Shown here: in pieces, positions 18,912 to 27,374 of the stretch | Layout of the letters: each line of letters opens with the position of its first letter | Position numbering within the stretch: position 1 is the stretch's first letter | Source: Clostridia bacterium | GTDB lineage: Bacteria > Bacillota > Clostridia > Christensenellales > CAG-138 | Reading direction: 5' to 3' | DNA length: 35,935 nucleotides | Assembly: GCA_030527115.1 (NCBI GenBank) | Contig: JAUNBM010000020.1 | Location: 1-35,935 of the forward strand | The notes under the pieces: generated by a model | Seen by the model: only the letters and a program-made list of their open reading frames with translations | Told to the model about the DNA's origin: nothing | Databases searched by the model: none | Position numbers and translations under genes: made by a program

Positions 18912-19841
18912 CTATTCCAAGTTCAGCTCCTCCGCCACAATATACAGCGGTCTGCCCTTCACCTCATCATAGATTCTGCCCAGATACATTCCCTGTATAC
19001 CCATAAAGCAGAGCGTCAGTCCCTGCAAAAGCGCCAGCCCGTCCACCGCCCAAAGCCAAGGCGCAACCCCGCAGGTGCAGGCCAAAACTATCAGCGCAAC
19101 AAGCCCCAGTCCCGACAGCGCGCAAAGCCCGATTCCCAGCTTCCCCGCCAGCGTCAGCGGCTTTGCGGAGAACCCGGTAATCCCGTCCATCGCGAGCTTG
19201 AGCATCTTTTTCAGCGTGTACTTCGTCTTCCCCGCCGCCCGCTCCTGCCGCACATACTCTATCGCTTCCTGCTCAAATCCCATCCATGCTGACATCCCGC
19301 GCAAAAACCGCGAATGCTCCCGCATCTTCAAAAAGCAGTCCGCAACCTTCCTGTCAATCAGCCGAAAATCGCCCGTATCAAGCGGTATGGGATAGGCGCT
19401 CATCCAGGAAAGCAACCTGTAATAGCACGCCGCCGTTACCTTTTTGAATATGCTCTCCCCTTCCCGCTTCACCCTCTTGCCATACACTATATCGGCGCCG
19501 TTCTTCCATCTCTCGACCATCTGCGGTATAAGCTCGGGCGGGTCTTGCAAATCCACGTCGATTATTATCAGCGCCTCGCCCTTTGCCGCGTCCATTCCGC
19601 AGGTCACCGCAAGCTGATGCCCGAAATTCCGCGAGAACGACCGCACCTTTACCTGCTTGTTCTCCTTTGCCAGCCTCCGCAATATCTTCATCGTCCCGTC
19701 GCGGCTTCCGTCGTTTACATAGATGATCTCATACGGATGCCCCGTTGCCCTCATCGCGGCGTCCATCCGCAGAAACGACGCCTCGAGCACCTCCTCCTCG
19801 TAGTACACCGGAATTATCAATGACAAAAGCCTGCCGTCCAT
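18912..19841 (-). CDS. Family 2 glycosyltransferase, polyprenyl-phosphate type (GtrB/DPM1-like)
   Basis: The 309-residue protein has a GT-A catalytic domain with SLIIPVYYEEE, VNDGSRDGT and the metal-binding DVDLQDPPE. RQERAAGKTKY is typical of dolichol- and undecaprenyl-phosphate sugar transferases. Two C-terminal membrane spans (about 235-300) follow. The family loads a sugar onto a polyprenyl phosphate for export or wall modification. The exact sugar is unknown. I chose ATG 19841 because AGGAG lies 7 bases before it, and the 11 residues of a longer reading overlap the promoter. It is transcribed divergently from fba. Confidence 0.88.
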   Translation of the reverse strand: MDGRLLSLIIPVYYEEEVLEASFLRMDAAMRATGHPYEIIYVNDGSRDGTMKILRRLAKENKQVKVRSFSRNFGHQLAVTCGMDAAKGEALIIIDVDLQDPPELIPQMVERWKNGADIVYGKRVKREGESIFKKVTAACYYRLLSWMSAYPIPLDTGDFRLIDRKVADCFLKMREHSRFLRGMSAWMGFEQEAIEYVRQERAAGKTKYTLKKMLKLAMDGITGFSAKPLTLAGKLGIGLCALSGLGLVALIVLACTCGVAPWLWAVDGLALLQGLTLCFMGIQGMYLGRIYDEVKGRPLYIVAEELNLE

Positions 19842-19862
19842 ATCGAATCTCCTTTTTTTATC

Positions 19863-19914
19863 AGTATACCCCATTTCACGCCGTCTTGCAATTCCCCGCA
19901 GTCTGATATATAAT
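19863..19914. promoter_or_regulatory. Symmetric divergent promoter for the glycosyltransferase and fba, sharing one -35 box
   Basis: The palindrome TTGCAA (19886-19891) works as a -35 on both strands. Exactly 17 bases to the right is TATAAT (19909-19914, plus strand, toward fba). Exactly 17 bases to the left is TATACT read on the minus strand (19863-19868, toward the glycosyltransferase). Confidence 0.8.
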
Positions 19915-19939
19915 AATAAAAAACCTAAGGAGAAACAAC

Positions 19940-20875
19940 ATGGCTATTGTTACCAGCAAAGAAATGTTTGAAAGAGCCTACCAGGGCGGTTACGCCATCG
20001 GCGCTTTTAACGTCAACAACATGGAAATCATCCAGGGCATCACCGAGGCCGCCAAGGAGCTGAATTCCCCCCTCATCCTCCAGGTCTCCGCCGGCGCGCG
20101 CAAGTATGCCAACCATACCTACCTGATGAAGCTCATCGAGGCCGCCATCATCGAGACCAACCTCCCGATCTGCGTCCACCTCGACCACGGCGATTCGTTT
20201 GAACTCTGTAAGAGCTGTATCGACGGCGGCTTTTCCTCCGTCATGATCGACGGCTCCCACCTCTCCTATGATGAAAATGTCAAGCTGACCCGCCAGGTCG
20301 TCGAATACGCCCACGACCACGGCGTTGTCGTCGAGGGCGAGCTGGGCAGGCTTGCCGGCATCGAGGACGCCGTAAACGTCTCCGATAAGGACGCCTCCTA
20401 TACCGACCCCGACCAGGTTCAGGACTTCGTCTCCCGCACCGGCGTGGATTCCCTCGCCATCGCCATCGGCACCAGCCACGGCGCATATAAGTTTAAGCCC
20501 GGCTCCAAGCCCCAGCTTCGCTTCGATATCCTCGAAGAAGTCGAAAAGCGTCTGCCCGGCTTCCCCATCGTCCTCCACGGCGCCTCCAGCGTTATCCCCG
20601 AATTTGTCGAGATTATCAACCAATACGGCGGAAAAATGCCCGACGCCATCGGCATCCCCGAGCATATGCTTCGCCAAGCCGCCAAGATGGCTGTCTGCAA
20701 AATCAATATCGACTCCGACCTGCGCCTCGCCATGACCGCCTCCATTCGTAAATATATGGCCGAGAACCCCTCCCACTTCGACCCGCGTCAGTATCTCAAG
20801 CCCGCCCGTGACGCAATCAAAAAGATGGTCGAGCATAAGATTTCTAACGTCCTCGGAAGCGACGGCAAGGCGTAA
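19940..20875 (+). CDS. fba: Class II fructose-1,6-bisphosphate aldolase
   Basis: This zinc enzyme splits fructose-1,6-bisphosphate into dihydroxyacetone phosphate and glyceraldehyde-3-phosphate. The 311-residue protein has the signature VHLDHGD (catalytic Asp82, zinc His83), zinc ligands H180 in GTSHGAYK and H213 in VLHGASS, and GELGRL. AAGGAG precedes the ATG. A tagatose-bisphosphate aldolase of the same fold is the main alternative, but the context of gap and tkt favours glycolysis. Confidence 0.94.
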   Translation: MAIVTSKEMFERAYQGGYAIGAFNVNNMEIIQGITEAAKELNSPLILQVSAGARKYANHTYLMKLIEAAIIETNLPICVHLDHGDSFELCKSCIDGGFSSVMIDGSHLSYDENVKLTRQVVEYAHDHGVVVEGELGRLAGIEDAVNVSDKDASYTDPDQVQDFVSRTGVDSLAIAIGTSHGAYKFKPGSKPQLRFDILEEVEKRLPGFPIVLHGASSVIPEFVEIINQYGGKMPDAIGIPEHMLRQAAKMAVCKINIDSDLRLAMTASIRKYMAENPSHFDPRQYLKPARDAIKKMVEHKISNVLGSDGKA

Positions 20876-20901
20876 CTCGCCGCTCACGCGGTGGGGGTTC
20901 T

Positions 20902-20933
20902 TTACTTTTTTCTTTGTGGAAAGAAAAAAGTAA
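20902..20933. repeat. Perfect 14-bp hairpin of unknown role
   Basis: TTACTTTTTTCTTT pairs perfectly with AAAGAAAAAAGTAA around the loop GTGG. It is almost purely A/T and is followed by ACAAAAAAG. It stands between fba and its GC-rich terminator and may be a copy of an interspersed intergenic element. Confidence 0.6.
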
Positions 20934-20987
20934 CAAAAAAGAAACATACAAGAGGGATTTTTTAAACCCTGTATGGCGATAATACTT

Positions 20988-21028
20988 CCGCCATGCCCCG
21001 GACATCGGGCATGGCGGAGTGCTTTTTT
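20988..21028 (+). terminator. fba rho-independent terminator
   Basis: The 11-bp stem CCGCCATGCCC (20988-20998) with GGGCATGGCGG (21007-21017) is followed by AGTGC and six T. Confidence 0.85.
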
Positions 21029-21055
21029 GGCTCGTTGTCATTAAGGCTGATTAAG

Positions 21056-21085
21056 AAAAGGAGACGGTCGAAACCGTCTCCTTTT
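21056..21085 (-). terminator. Terminator of the large protease gene (possibly bidirectional)
   Basis: The 13-bp perfect stem AAAAGGAGACGGT/ACCGTCTCCTTTT reads as a UUCG-looped hairpin with CTCCTTTTC on the minus strand, about 24 bases after the protease stop. Its symmetric A and T ends would also allow plus-strand termination. Confidence 0.75.
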
Positions 21086-21108
21086 GGGTTTGTCATTACT
21101 CGATAGTC

Positions 21109-24100
21109 TTAGACAACAGGTATCAGCTTGAGTTTGAACTCATATTCTGCGTTATCCATGTTGGTCTGAGATGTCGAATAGTTTCCAAAGATTGCAAGCC
21201 CATCTCCGGAGAATCTACGGAAAGTGAATGCGCGATCTTCAGCAGACTTCAGATACTTGTTGGTAGCATCCCATGTCCATACTGTCGGTGTAGCGGTTGT
21301 ACTCACATTCAAATTCGTACCAGTACTAGAAGCAACGAGGTAATAGGTCGTGCCAGAAATCGTCGTACTAAGGGTGAATCCGTTTCCGCTTACAGTAGCC
21401 GTCCAAACCGCAGCATCAGTCGAAGAGGTGGTGGCATTAAGTTTGTTCTTATTACCACTTTCGCTTGCGCGGTCATAAGACGTTGCATAGTAGACAGTCG
21501 GAGAAGCCTCGGGACCGTATTCAACAGATATCACCCAGTTTCCTGCGGCCATATCAGGATACGGATCAGCCGGATCCGGATCGGGATCCGGATCAACGGG
21601 ATCGACGGGGATTGCCGCTGCAATCAGCTCGAAGTCGAGCGCGAAGGTGTAGCCGGCAGAACCGTCATTCGACAGCGCGTAGTTGCCGAATACGCCGTTA
21701 TTGCTGGTGCTGAACGCGAGCGCTCTGGTTCCGGAGTAGAGGTGCTTGTTAGTGCCATCCCAGCTCCAGATCGTTGCCGCGTCCGGATCAGCGGAGAACG
21801 TGAAGTTAGTTCCGTCGGTCTCTGCTACCAGATACTCACCGGCTTCATTCGCGATCTTGTAAGTATAGACCAGGGCTCCTTCATAGGAGGACTCTCTCTC
21901 GACCGTGATTACGGCGGCGTTTGCCTTAACCGAGGATGCCTGCAACTTACCGCGCACAAGCTGATCCGTTACATAGAAGGTGAAGTCGCCGCTCTGTGCC
22001 GAGACATAGTAGGTTCCCGGTACAAGAGCATCGGAGATTGACGCTTCGGTTACGAAGAAGATTTCGCCTTCGCTTGCTACCAGATACAGGCCAACGTCAT
22101 GCTCGGTGACATAGGTCGGGTCTCCGCCTTCCTCCTCAGCAGGTATCTCTACCTCATAGGGGAAGTCGAGCGTCGTCAGAACGAAGATTCCGGTGAGCAC
22201 GTCGCCAGCAACGATGTTCCTGCCGTTAATCTGCGGCAGATTGTATGCCAAGAAGGTGACGAGTTCGCCATTTTCATCCATAACGCCATTGGTCAGCGTG
22301 TAGATCTTCTTCTCGGTGTCAACTTCGACCACGCGGAGCTTGCTCGACTCGGTGATGCAGTTGATCCAAGTGTTAGTTACAACATCGTTATCAACGTTGA
22401 AGTAGTAGTGTCTGCCCTCAACGAAGGTGAAGTCGTCAGCCGTTGCACCGGAGGTCGGAATGACCCAGTCAACGCTATTCTCGCCAACAACCGGCTCGAA
22501 GATTGCGAAGTCATAGGTGCCTGCGGGGATACGGACGGTTACAGGCTCTTCGCCGGCAACTATCGTTCCTTCCACATCCGCCGTAATCGGCAGGGTGAAG
22601 CCGTCGGTGAAGTCGGGATCCGTCAGGAACTCTTCCGAATCGAACATCACGCCATAGGCTTCGCCGGTTTCGTCAATCAGCATCTGATAGCCGGAGCCGC
22701 TCAGCGTTACGTAGACATAGCCCTCGGGCACATAGCCCATGTCGATCCTTGTGAGCATCATGTCGGTGGTAATCTCATCGAGACCCTTGACATAGTAGCT
22801 GTACGGAACGGGTGCGTCGACCGCAACATTCACAACCGTGGCGCTCTTGAGCATCGGCAGAGCCGTGTACTCCTCAACCGCGGTCGTTCCTTCGACCTCA
22901 ACGAGATCGCCAAGCGACAAGCCATGCGCTCTGCTGAAGCTTACCAGGATACCGGTAAGTTCGCCGCCGGCGTCAACGTCGTCGTTGGTGGACTGCAGAT
23001 AGACGGTCTTATCATCAACGATGTAGTTGACGATGCCATCTACGAGATATTGCTCATCGACAATCTCGGCGACTTCGATGCGATCAACAATCTCCTCAAT
23101 CGTCGGGTCATGCAACTTGACCGGCACCTCATAGGTGATACGGTTGGTTGCATAGTCGATCAGCTCGATATAGAGCATTCCGTCGATGCTGTTCTCACGA
23201 ACGGCCTGGAGGTCGGAAACCACATCATAGTAGTTGCCGGAAGCATAACGCTCAGCCTCAAGTTCATCTACGCCATTCCTGTCGATAATGTAGACAGGCT
23301 CAATCTCTTCCTCGCCCTCTACCAGGTAGTAAACCCAGAAGTTGGCAAGCATATGATTGTCGGTGACGCGGATTTCATAGTCATCCGAATCCTCGCCGGT
23401 GTATTTAACCGAAACCAGCGTCGGAGCCTCATAGTCGACGAGAAGGCTGGTAACAAATTCGAGTCTGCCGGGGTCTCCGGTTTGAGTCTCGAAGTCTTCC
23501 CTGCTCTCGCCTTCAAGAACCGACCAGAATACGATATATACCTCGGTTCCGCTCTCAACGTAGCTCGGCTCGGGCGCAGTCTGCTCCTCTACCGGAGTCT
23601 CGAGGGTTGGATCGGGCTCCCAATCGAGGTGGTAGTCGAGTCCGTTCCAGCCGAAGCTCGTTGAAGGATTGTACAGGCTGGTGTTGGTATTGTATACCTG
23701 CTTACGCGCATACTCGGTATCGTCCTCATAGAGAACTCTGCCAGTCTCAACATCAATAACCTGCATAATCAGGTTACGAGCATTTCTCGTGAGAGCCGGC
23801 AAAATAAAGACGGAGTCTGCATAGTACCTATCAGCATCGGTGTTCGGGTTGGAGATGGCTTGCTTTTCAGGAGCGTAGTCTTCCAAAGTAAAGAAGTTAT
23901 CTCCGAGATAGTAGTAGTAATAGCGGCCGTAAGTTAGTGCGCCAGTTTCCTCGTCATATCCCTGATCGATTGCCGGATAGACTTCGGTAATGCCGTTATT
24001 AACCTCAAATCCGAAGCTATCATAGTAGTTGAAGTTATAGTAACGGTATCCGAGATCAAAGTAGCCCAGCTCCTTCAACAGGTTGTGGTAAGCTGTGAAG

Positions 24101-27100
24101 TAACGATAGTCATACTCCTCCATGACGGGCTTGGAAGTCCAATCGCCAATATAGCCCATGAAGGTTGCATGGAGCCAGGCGGAGGTATCTTCGAAGTCCT
24201 CAATCGCAACAACCTTGGAACGGCCGGCGGCTGCCTGCTCATTCATCTGACGGTTGTACTCCTCGATCGGGAACTCGTCGATCAGGCGGACGACATAGCG
24301 GAGAATTGCCGCGGCGTCGGCTGCCTTCAGCTCGTCATAGTTCGGGGTTACAATCGCGTTTTCTATACCCTGCTCGGTAAGCGTACCGAGTTTGACAAGG
24401 TAGCGCAGAACTGCCGAAGAGTCAGCCGCGTCAACCTCGCCGCCGCAGGTGGCGTCGCCATAGAGGATGCCCTCATATACAGCCTTGATCTCCGGGTCGA
24501 TTACATCGGCGTAGATCGGGGCGGTAAGATCGTAGTCCCAATATCCGCGCTGTCCATAGATATGCGGAACTTCGGGGATATCACAGTCTTCAAGAGCGTC
24601 GCCGTAAGGTACCCAAACGACGTCGCCGGTCTCGAAGTGAACCTCATAGTAGGTCAAATCGGCACGGAGAGGCACGAGGAAAACGAAACCTTCAAAATAG
24701 GTCTCGAATGCGTCGATACCATACTGGGCGAAAATATACTCCCTATAAGCCAGATAGTCCGGATCAACGGTAGCTTTCACCGTAATCGTGCGCTCGCCTT
24801 CCGCCGGTACATAGAAGGCGTCTATCGGCTGGCTGTAACCATCGGCATAGTACTCATAGCTATCCATGTAGATATAATCGGCTTCGAGCGTATCATACAT
24901 ATTGGTATAGCCATAGCGGGAAGTTCCGTCGTTGTAATACGGCATCAGGTAGATTCCCTGAATTGCATAACGCAAGCGGGCGTTGGTGAGATTCTTTACC
25001 GTAAAGGTGAACTCAAACTCGCCGGTTACGCTGTCGCCCAGATTGATTATCGGGTCAACGATAACTGCATCCGCTGCGCTTGCTTCCGCGATGTCAATCA
25101 AGCCTGCGCCCTGTGCGCGGGTGGGCATCGGATAACCATAGGCGTCAAAAACGATATCCGTTGTCGAAAGAGCGAGATCCTCGGCGAGGTCGGCAATTTC
25201 AACCTTGCTCAGCTCGGGATACTGCTCGCGCAACATACCAATCAACACCGCCATGCAACCCGTTACGTTCGGGGCTGCCATGGAGGTTCCGCTCATAATC
25301 TCATATTGGCCATCGCCGGACATGGATGCGGAATAGACATAGCCACCAACACCGGTAATCTGCGGCTTGAGCTCGAGATTCGGGGTTACGCCCCAGGAGC
25401 TGAAGGAGCTGATCTGTCCGCCGGTCTCATATTCGACATATTCCATCGGCATGACCTGGATATCGCCGATTCCATCCTCATCAGCCAAAGCCCACAGAGC
25501 ATCGCCGGCGTCCGGCTGAACCGAGATGGCGGGAATCGCGAAGGGATCAATTGCCATGCTGATGCGAGACTCGTCAGTATTGTTAACGACGATACAGCCG
25601 ATGGCTCCCGCCGCCGCCGCGTTATCGACCTTCTCCTGGAAGGTGATGTCGCCGCGCTTAACAACAGCTATCTTGCCGGTTACGTCGATACCCTCATAGT
25701 CCTCGGCATAGCCCAGGCTGTAGGAAGCGTTATTATCCTCATCGTAGGCCTTAATTACAACATAGTCGATGATCTGATTCTCGAAGTTGTCAACCCATCC
25801 ATGCACGCCATCGGCGCAGGAATCGGTATACGAGAAATAAATCAGGGTAGGATCTTCACCATCAACCTCCGGGGGAACCTCAAGGTTGAAATAGCCCGCC
25901 GGATAATACCAGTTATCGGAGCTTGCGACCGAGAGGTTGCCATCATAGGTGGACGGGGCTCCGACTACGCCGTAATCGGTATAGGAAGCCTGCGGATAAG
26001 CTCCGGTCATATTGTAGGAATCCTGGCCCATCGTATTATCGTTGCCTGCGGAACAGCAGACTACAACGCCCGCATCCTCAAGCTTTTGGAAGATGTTGCC
26101 GAAAACCTCGGTTTCGAGGGAGTAATCATAGGTGAAACCGCTGTCCGAACCGATGGACATATTGATTACGTCCGCGCCAAGGAGCATCGCATCTTCCAGA
26201 GCCTGGAAGTAGATGGAGCTGTTGGTGGTTCCGCTATCGTCGGCAAAGATCTTCATAGCGAGCAACTGGGCGCCCGGAGCGCTACCGATATAATTGATAG
26301 CTCCATCGCCTGCCAAACCGTCCTCGCTGTAGCCAACGGCGATACCGGCAACGTGAGTTCCGTGACCGGAAACATCGGTTACGTCGTCATCCTTATCGGC
26401 ATAGTCATAAGCGTAGGGAACCTTCTCGGAAAGATACTTTCCGGGGGTGGCAACATTTGCCAGAGTTTCCTCGGTTATGACGGGTTCGGTCATGCCATAG
26501 TCCTGGAAGGCCTCGTGGGTCGTCGTAAGACCGGTGTCCAAAATGGCAACGGTTGTGCCGGCGCCCGTAAGCCCGTTATAATACATTTCCATCGCACCGG
26601 TGATAGTCGCCGCCCAGTAGGAGTCGGGATCGACTTCGTCTTCGACGGTAACTTCGGGTACGCTGTACTCGTTGGCAATATAAACGGCCTGAACGCCTTC
26701 CATCTGCTCAATAGTTGCGAGGTTGCCATACGTTGTTTCAATTGCGATACCGTTCGCTAAAACGGTGTAATTGAACAGAAGCTCAACCTCGAACTTTTGC
26801 TGCATCCGGGCGACAAACGCATTCTGCTCGCCTCGCATTGCGGAACGAGCGTCGGCCGCTTTAGTGGAGGTAAGCTCCTCATCCAGCGGGGCTGCGCCAT
26901 CATCGCCAAAGATAACAATGGCTGTCACAACCGTATCGTCTGCCAAACCACTCTCGAGCGCCGTCAGGTCGCCGCTGATGGTTTTTCCATCGGATGAAGA
27001 TGTGACAACATTGTCTTCCGTCTCGGTTAGCTCTCTGACCACCTCGACGTTCGGCTCATCCCCCTCTGCGGCGAATGCGGGCATGATCGTTACTGCGATC

Positions 27101-27147
27101 ATTAGCATCGCCATCAGGAGAGCCAATATCCATCTTGTCTTTTTCAT
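21109..27147 (-). CDS. Giant secreted subtilisin-like (S8) protease with PA, dockerin-like and duplicated C-terminal modules
   Basis: The 2012-residue protein has a signal peptide ending AFA-A (26/27) and an I9-type propeptide (about 75-160). The S8 catalytic domain has D204 (VAILDTGL), H262 (SGHGTHVAG) and S622 (SGTSMAAP), with a PA domain inserted at about 485-560, as in lactocepins and C5a peptidases. An Fn3-like region (about 695-830) and an InlB-like repeat (about 834-893) follow. A degenerate dockerin pair (895-955) has GDATCGGEVDAAD and two ILRY/VLRY helices. An OB-fold-like segment lies at about 1375-1445, and two related C-terminal modules lie around a Pro-Asp linker. No LPXTG, SLH or choline-binding anchor is visible. 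I chose ATG 27147, with AGGAGG 7 bases upstream, over an in-frame ATG at 27183. It is monocistronic, with its own promoter and terminator. It probably degrades extracellular protein (inference). Confidence 0.9.
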   Translation of the reverse strand: MKKTRWILALLMAMLMIAVTIMPAFAAEGDEPNVEVVRELTETEDNVVTSSSDGKTISGDLTALESGLADDTVVTAIVIFGDDGAAPLDEELTSTKAADARSAMRGEQNAFVARMQQKFEVELLFNYTVLANGIAIETTYGNLATIEQMEGVQAVYIANEYSVPEVTVEDEVDPDSYWAATITGAMEMYYNGLTGAGTTVAILDTGLTTTHEAFQDYGMTEPVITEETLANVATPGKYLSEKVPYAYDYADKDDDVTDVSGHGTHVAGIAVGYSEDGLAGDGAINYIGSAPGAQLLAMKIFADDSGTTNSSIYFQALEDAMLLGADVINMSIGSDSGFTYDYSLETEVFGNIFQKLEDAGVVVCCSAGNDNTMGQDSYNMTGAYPQASYTDYGVVGAPSTYDGNLSVASSDNWYYPAGYFNLEVPPEVDGEDPTLIYFSYTDSCADGVHGWVDNFENQIIDYVVIKAYDEDNNASYSLGYAEDYEGIDVTGKIAVVKRGDITFQEKVDNAAAAGAIGCIVVNNTDESRISMAIDPFAIPAISVQPDAGDALWALADEDGIGDIQVMPMEYVEYETGGQISSFSSWGVTPNLELKPQITGVGGYVYSASMSGDGQYEIMSGTSMAAPNVTGCMAVLIGMLREQYPELSKVEIADLAEDLALSTTDIVFDAYGYPMPTRAQGAGLIDIAEASAADAVIVDPIINLGDSVTGEFEFTFTVKNLTNARLRYAIQGIYLMPYYNDGTSRYGYTNMYDTLEADYIYMDSYEYYADGYSQPIDAFYVPAEGERTITVKATVDPDYLAYREYIFAQYGIDAFETYFEGFVFLVPLRADLTYYEVHFETGDVVWVPYGDALEDCDIPEVPHIYGQRGYWDYDLTAPIYADVIDPEIKAVYEGILYGDATCGGEVDAADSSAVLRYLVKLGTLTEQGIENAIVTPNYDELKAADAAAILRYVVRLIDEFPIEEYNRQMNEQAAAGRSKVVAIEDFEDTSAWLHATFMGYIGDWTSKPVMEEYDYRYFTAYHNLLKELGYFDLGYRYYNFNYYDSFGFEVNNGITEVYPAIDQGYDEETGALTYGRYYYYYLGDNFFTLEDYAPEKQAISNPNTDADRYYADSVFILPALTRNARNLIMQVIDVETGRVLYEDDTEYARKQVYNTNTSLYNPSTSFGWNGLDYHLDWEPDPTLETPVEEQTAPEPSYVESGTEVYIVFWSVLEGESREDFETQTGDPGRLEFVTSLLVDYEAPTLVSVKYTGEDSDDYEIRVTDNHMLANFWVYYLVEGEEEIEPVYIIDRNGVDELEAERYASGNYYDVVSDLQAVRENSIDGMLYIELIDYATNRITYEVPVKLHDPTIEEIVDRIEVAEIVDEQYLVDGIVNYIVDDKTVYLQSTNDDVDAGGELTGILVSFSRAHGLSLGDLVEVEGTTAVEEYTALPMLKSATVVNVAVDAPVPYSYYVKGLDEITTDMMLTRIDMGYVPEGYVYVTLSGSGYQMLIDETGEAYGVMFDSEEFLTDPDFTDGFTLPITADVEGTIVAGEEPVTVRIPAGTYDFAIFEPVVGENSVDWVIPTSGATADDFTFVEGRHYYFNVDNDVVTNTWINCITESSKLRVVEVDTEKKIYTLTNGVMDENGELVTFLAYNLPQINGRNIVAGDVLTGIFVLTTLDFPYEVEIPAEEEGGDPTYVTEHDVGLYLVASEGEIFFVTEASISDALVPGTYYVSAQSGDFTFYVTDQLVRGKLQASSVKANAAVITVERESSYEGALVYTYKIANEAGEYLVAETDGTNFTFSADPDAATIWSWDGTNKHLYSGTRALAFSTSNNGVFGNYALSNDGSAGYTFALDFELIAAAIPVDPVDPDPDPDPADPYPDMAAGNWVISVEYGPEASPTVYYATSYDRASESGNKNKLNATTSSTDAAVWTATVSGNGFTLSTTISGTTYYLVASSTGTNLNVSTTATPTVWTWDATNKYLKSAEDRAFTFRRFSGDGLAIFGNYSTSQTNMDNAEYEFKLKLIPVV
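21560..21612 (-). repeat. Tandem GGATC-type repeat encoding a Pro-Asp linker
   Basis: Repeated CGGATC/GGATCC units encode alternating Pro and Asp (about residues 1845-1864) between the two C-terminal modules of the protease. Such repeats can change length by slippage. Confidence 0.75.
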
Positions 27148-27187
27148 TGGGTATCCTCCTTTTAGTTGTGTGTAAAATACCAACTAC

Positions 27188-27216
27188 ATTATAAACGATA
27201 TGTGGCGGTTTTGCAA
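27188..27216 (-). promoter_or_regulatory. Promoter of the S8 protease gene
   Basis: On the minus strand TTGCAA (27211-27216) and a perfect TATAAT (27188-27193) are separated by 17 bases, about 41 bases upstream of the start codon. The remainder of 27217-27316 is T-tract-rich and carries no gene. Confidence 0.8.
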
Positions 27217-27316
27217 CAAGAATTTGTCGTTGATTTCAAAAGTTTTCCGTTTTTTTTTGCTCAAAGCCGCATTTTTTTGCAAAATGTCAACTTTTTGCGG
27301 AATCTTTTTCCATCTA

Positions 27317-27345
27317 TTGCCTTTAGCTTCCATTTAAGTTATAGT
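27317..27345 (+). promoter_or_regulatory. Promoter of the moxR-DUF58-transglutaminase operon
   Basis: TTGCCT (27317-27322) and TATAGT (27340-27345) have a 17-base spacer. GTTAA-AC-TTAAC, a short palindrome (27344-27355), lies over the predicted start. Confidence 0.7.
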
Positions 27346-27374
27346 TAAACTTAACCACACTAAGGGGGGACATT

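Noticed and set aside
24085..26760. An 891-codon open frame on the plus strand, opposite the protease gene
   Set aside because: It lies wholly antisense to a protein with clear catalytic motifs, has no ribosome binding site or recognisable domain, and its composition is a mirror of the sense codon usage. The same applies to the 521-codon frame at 22099-23664.
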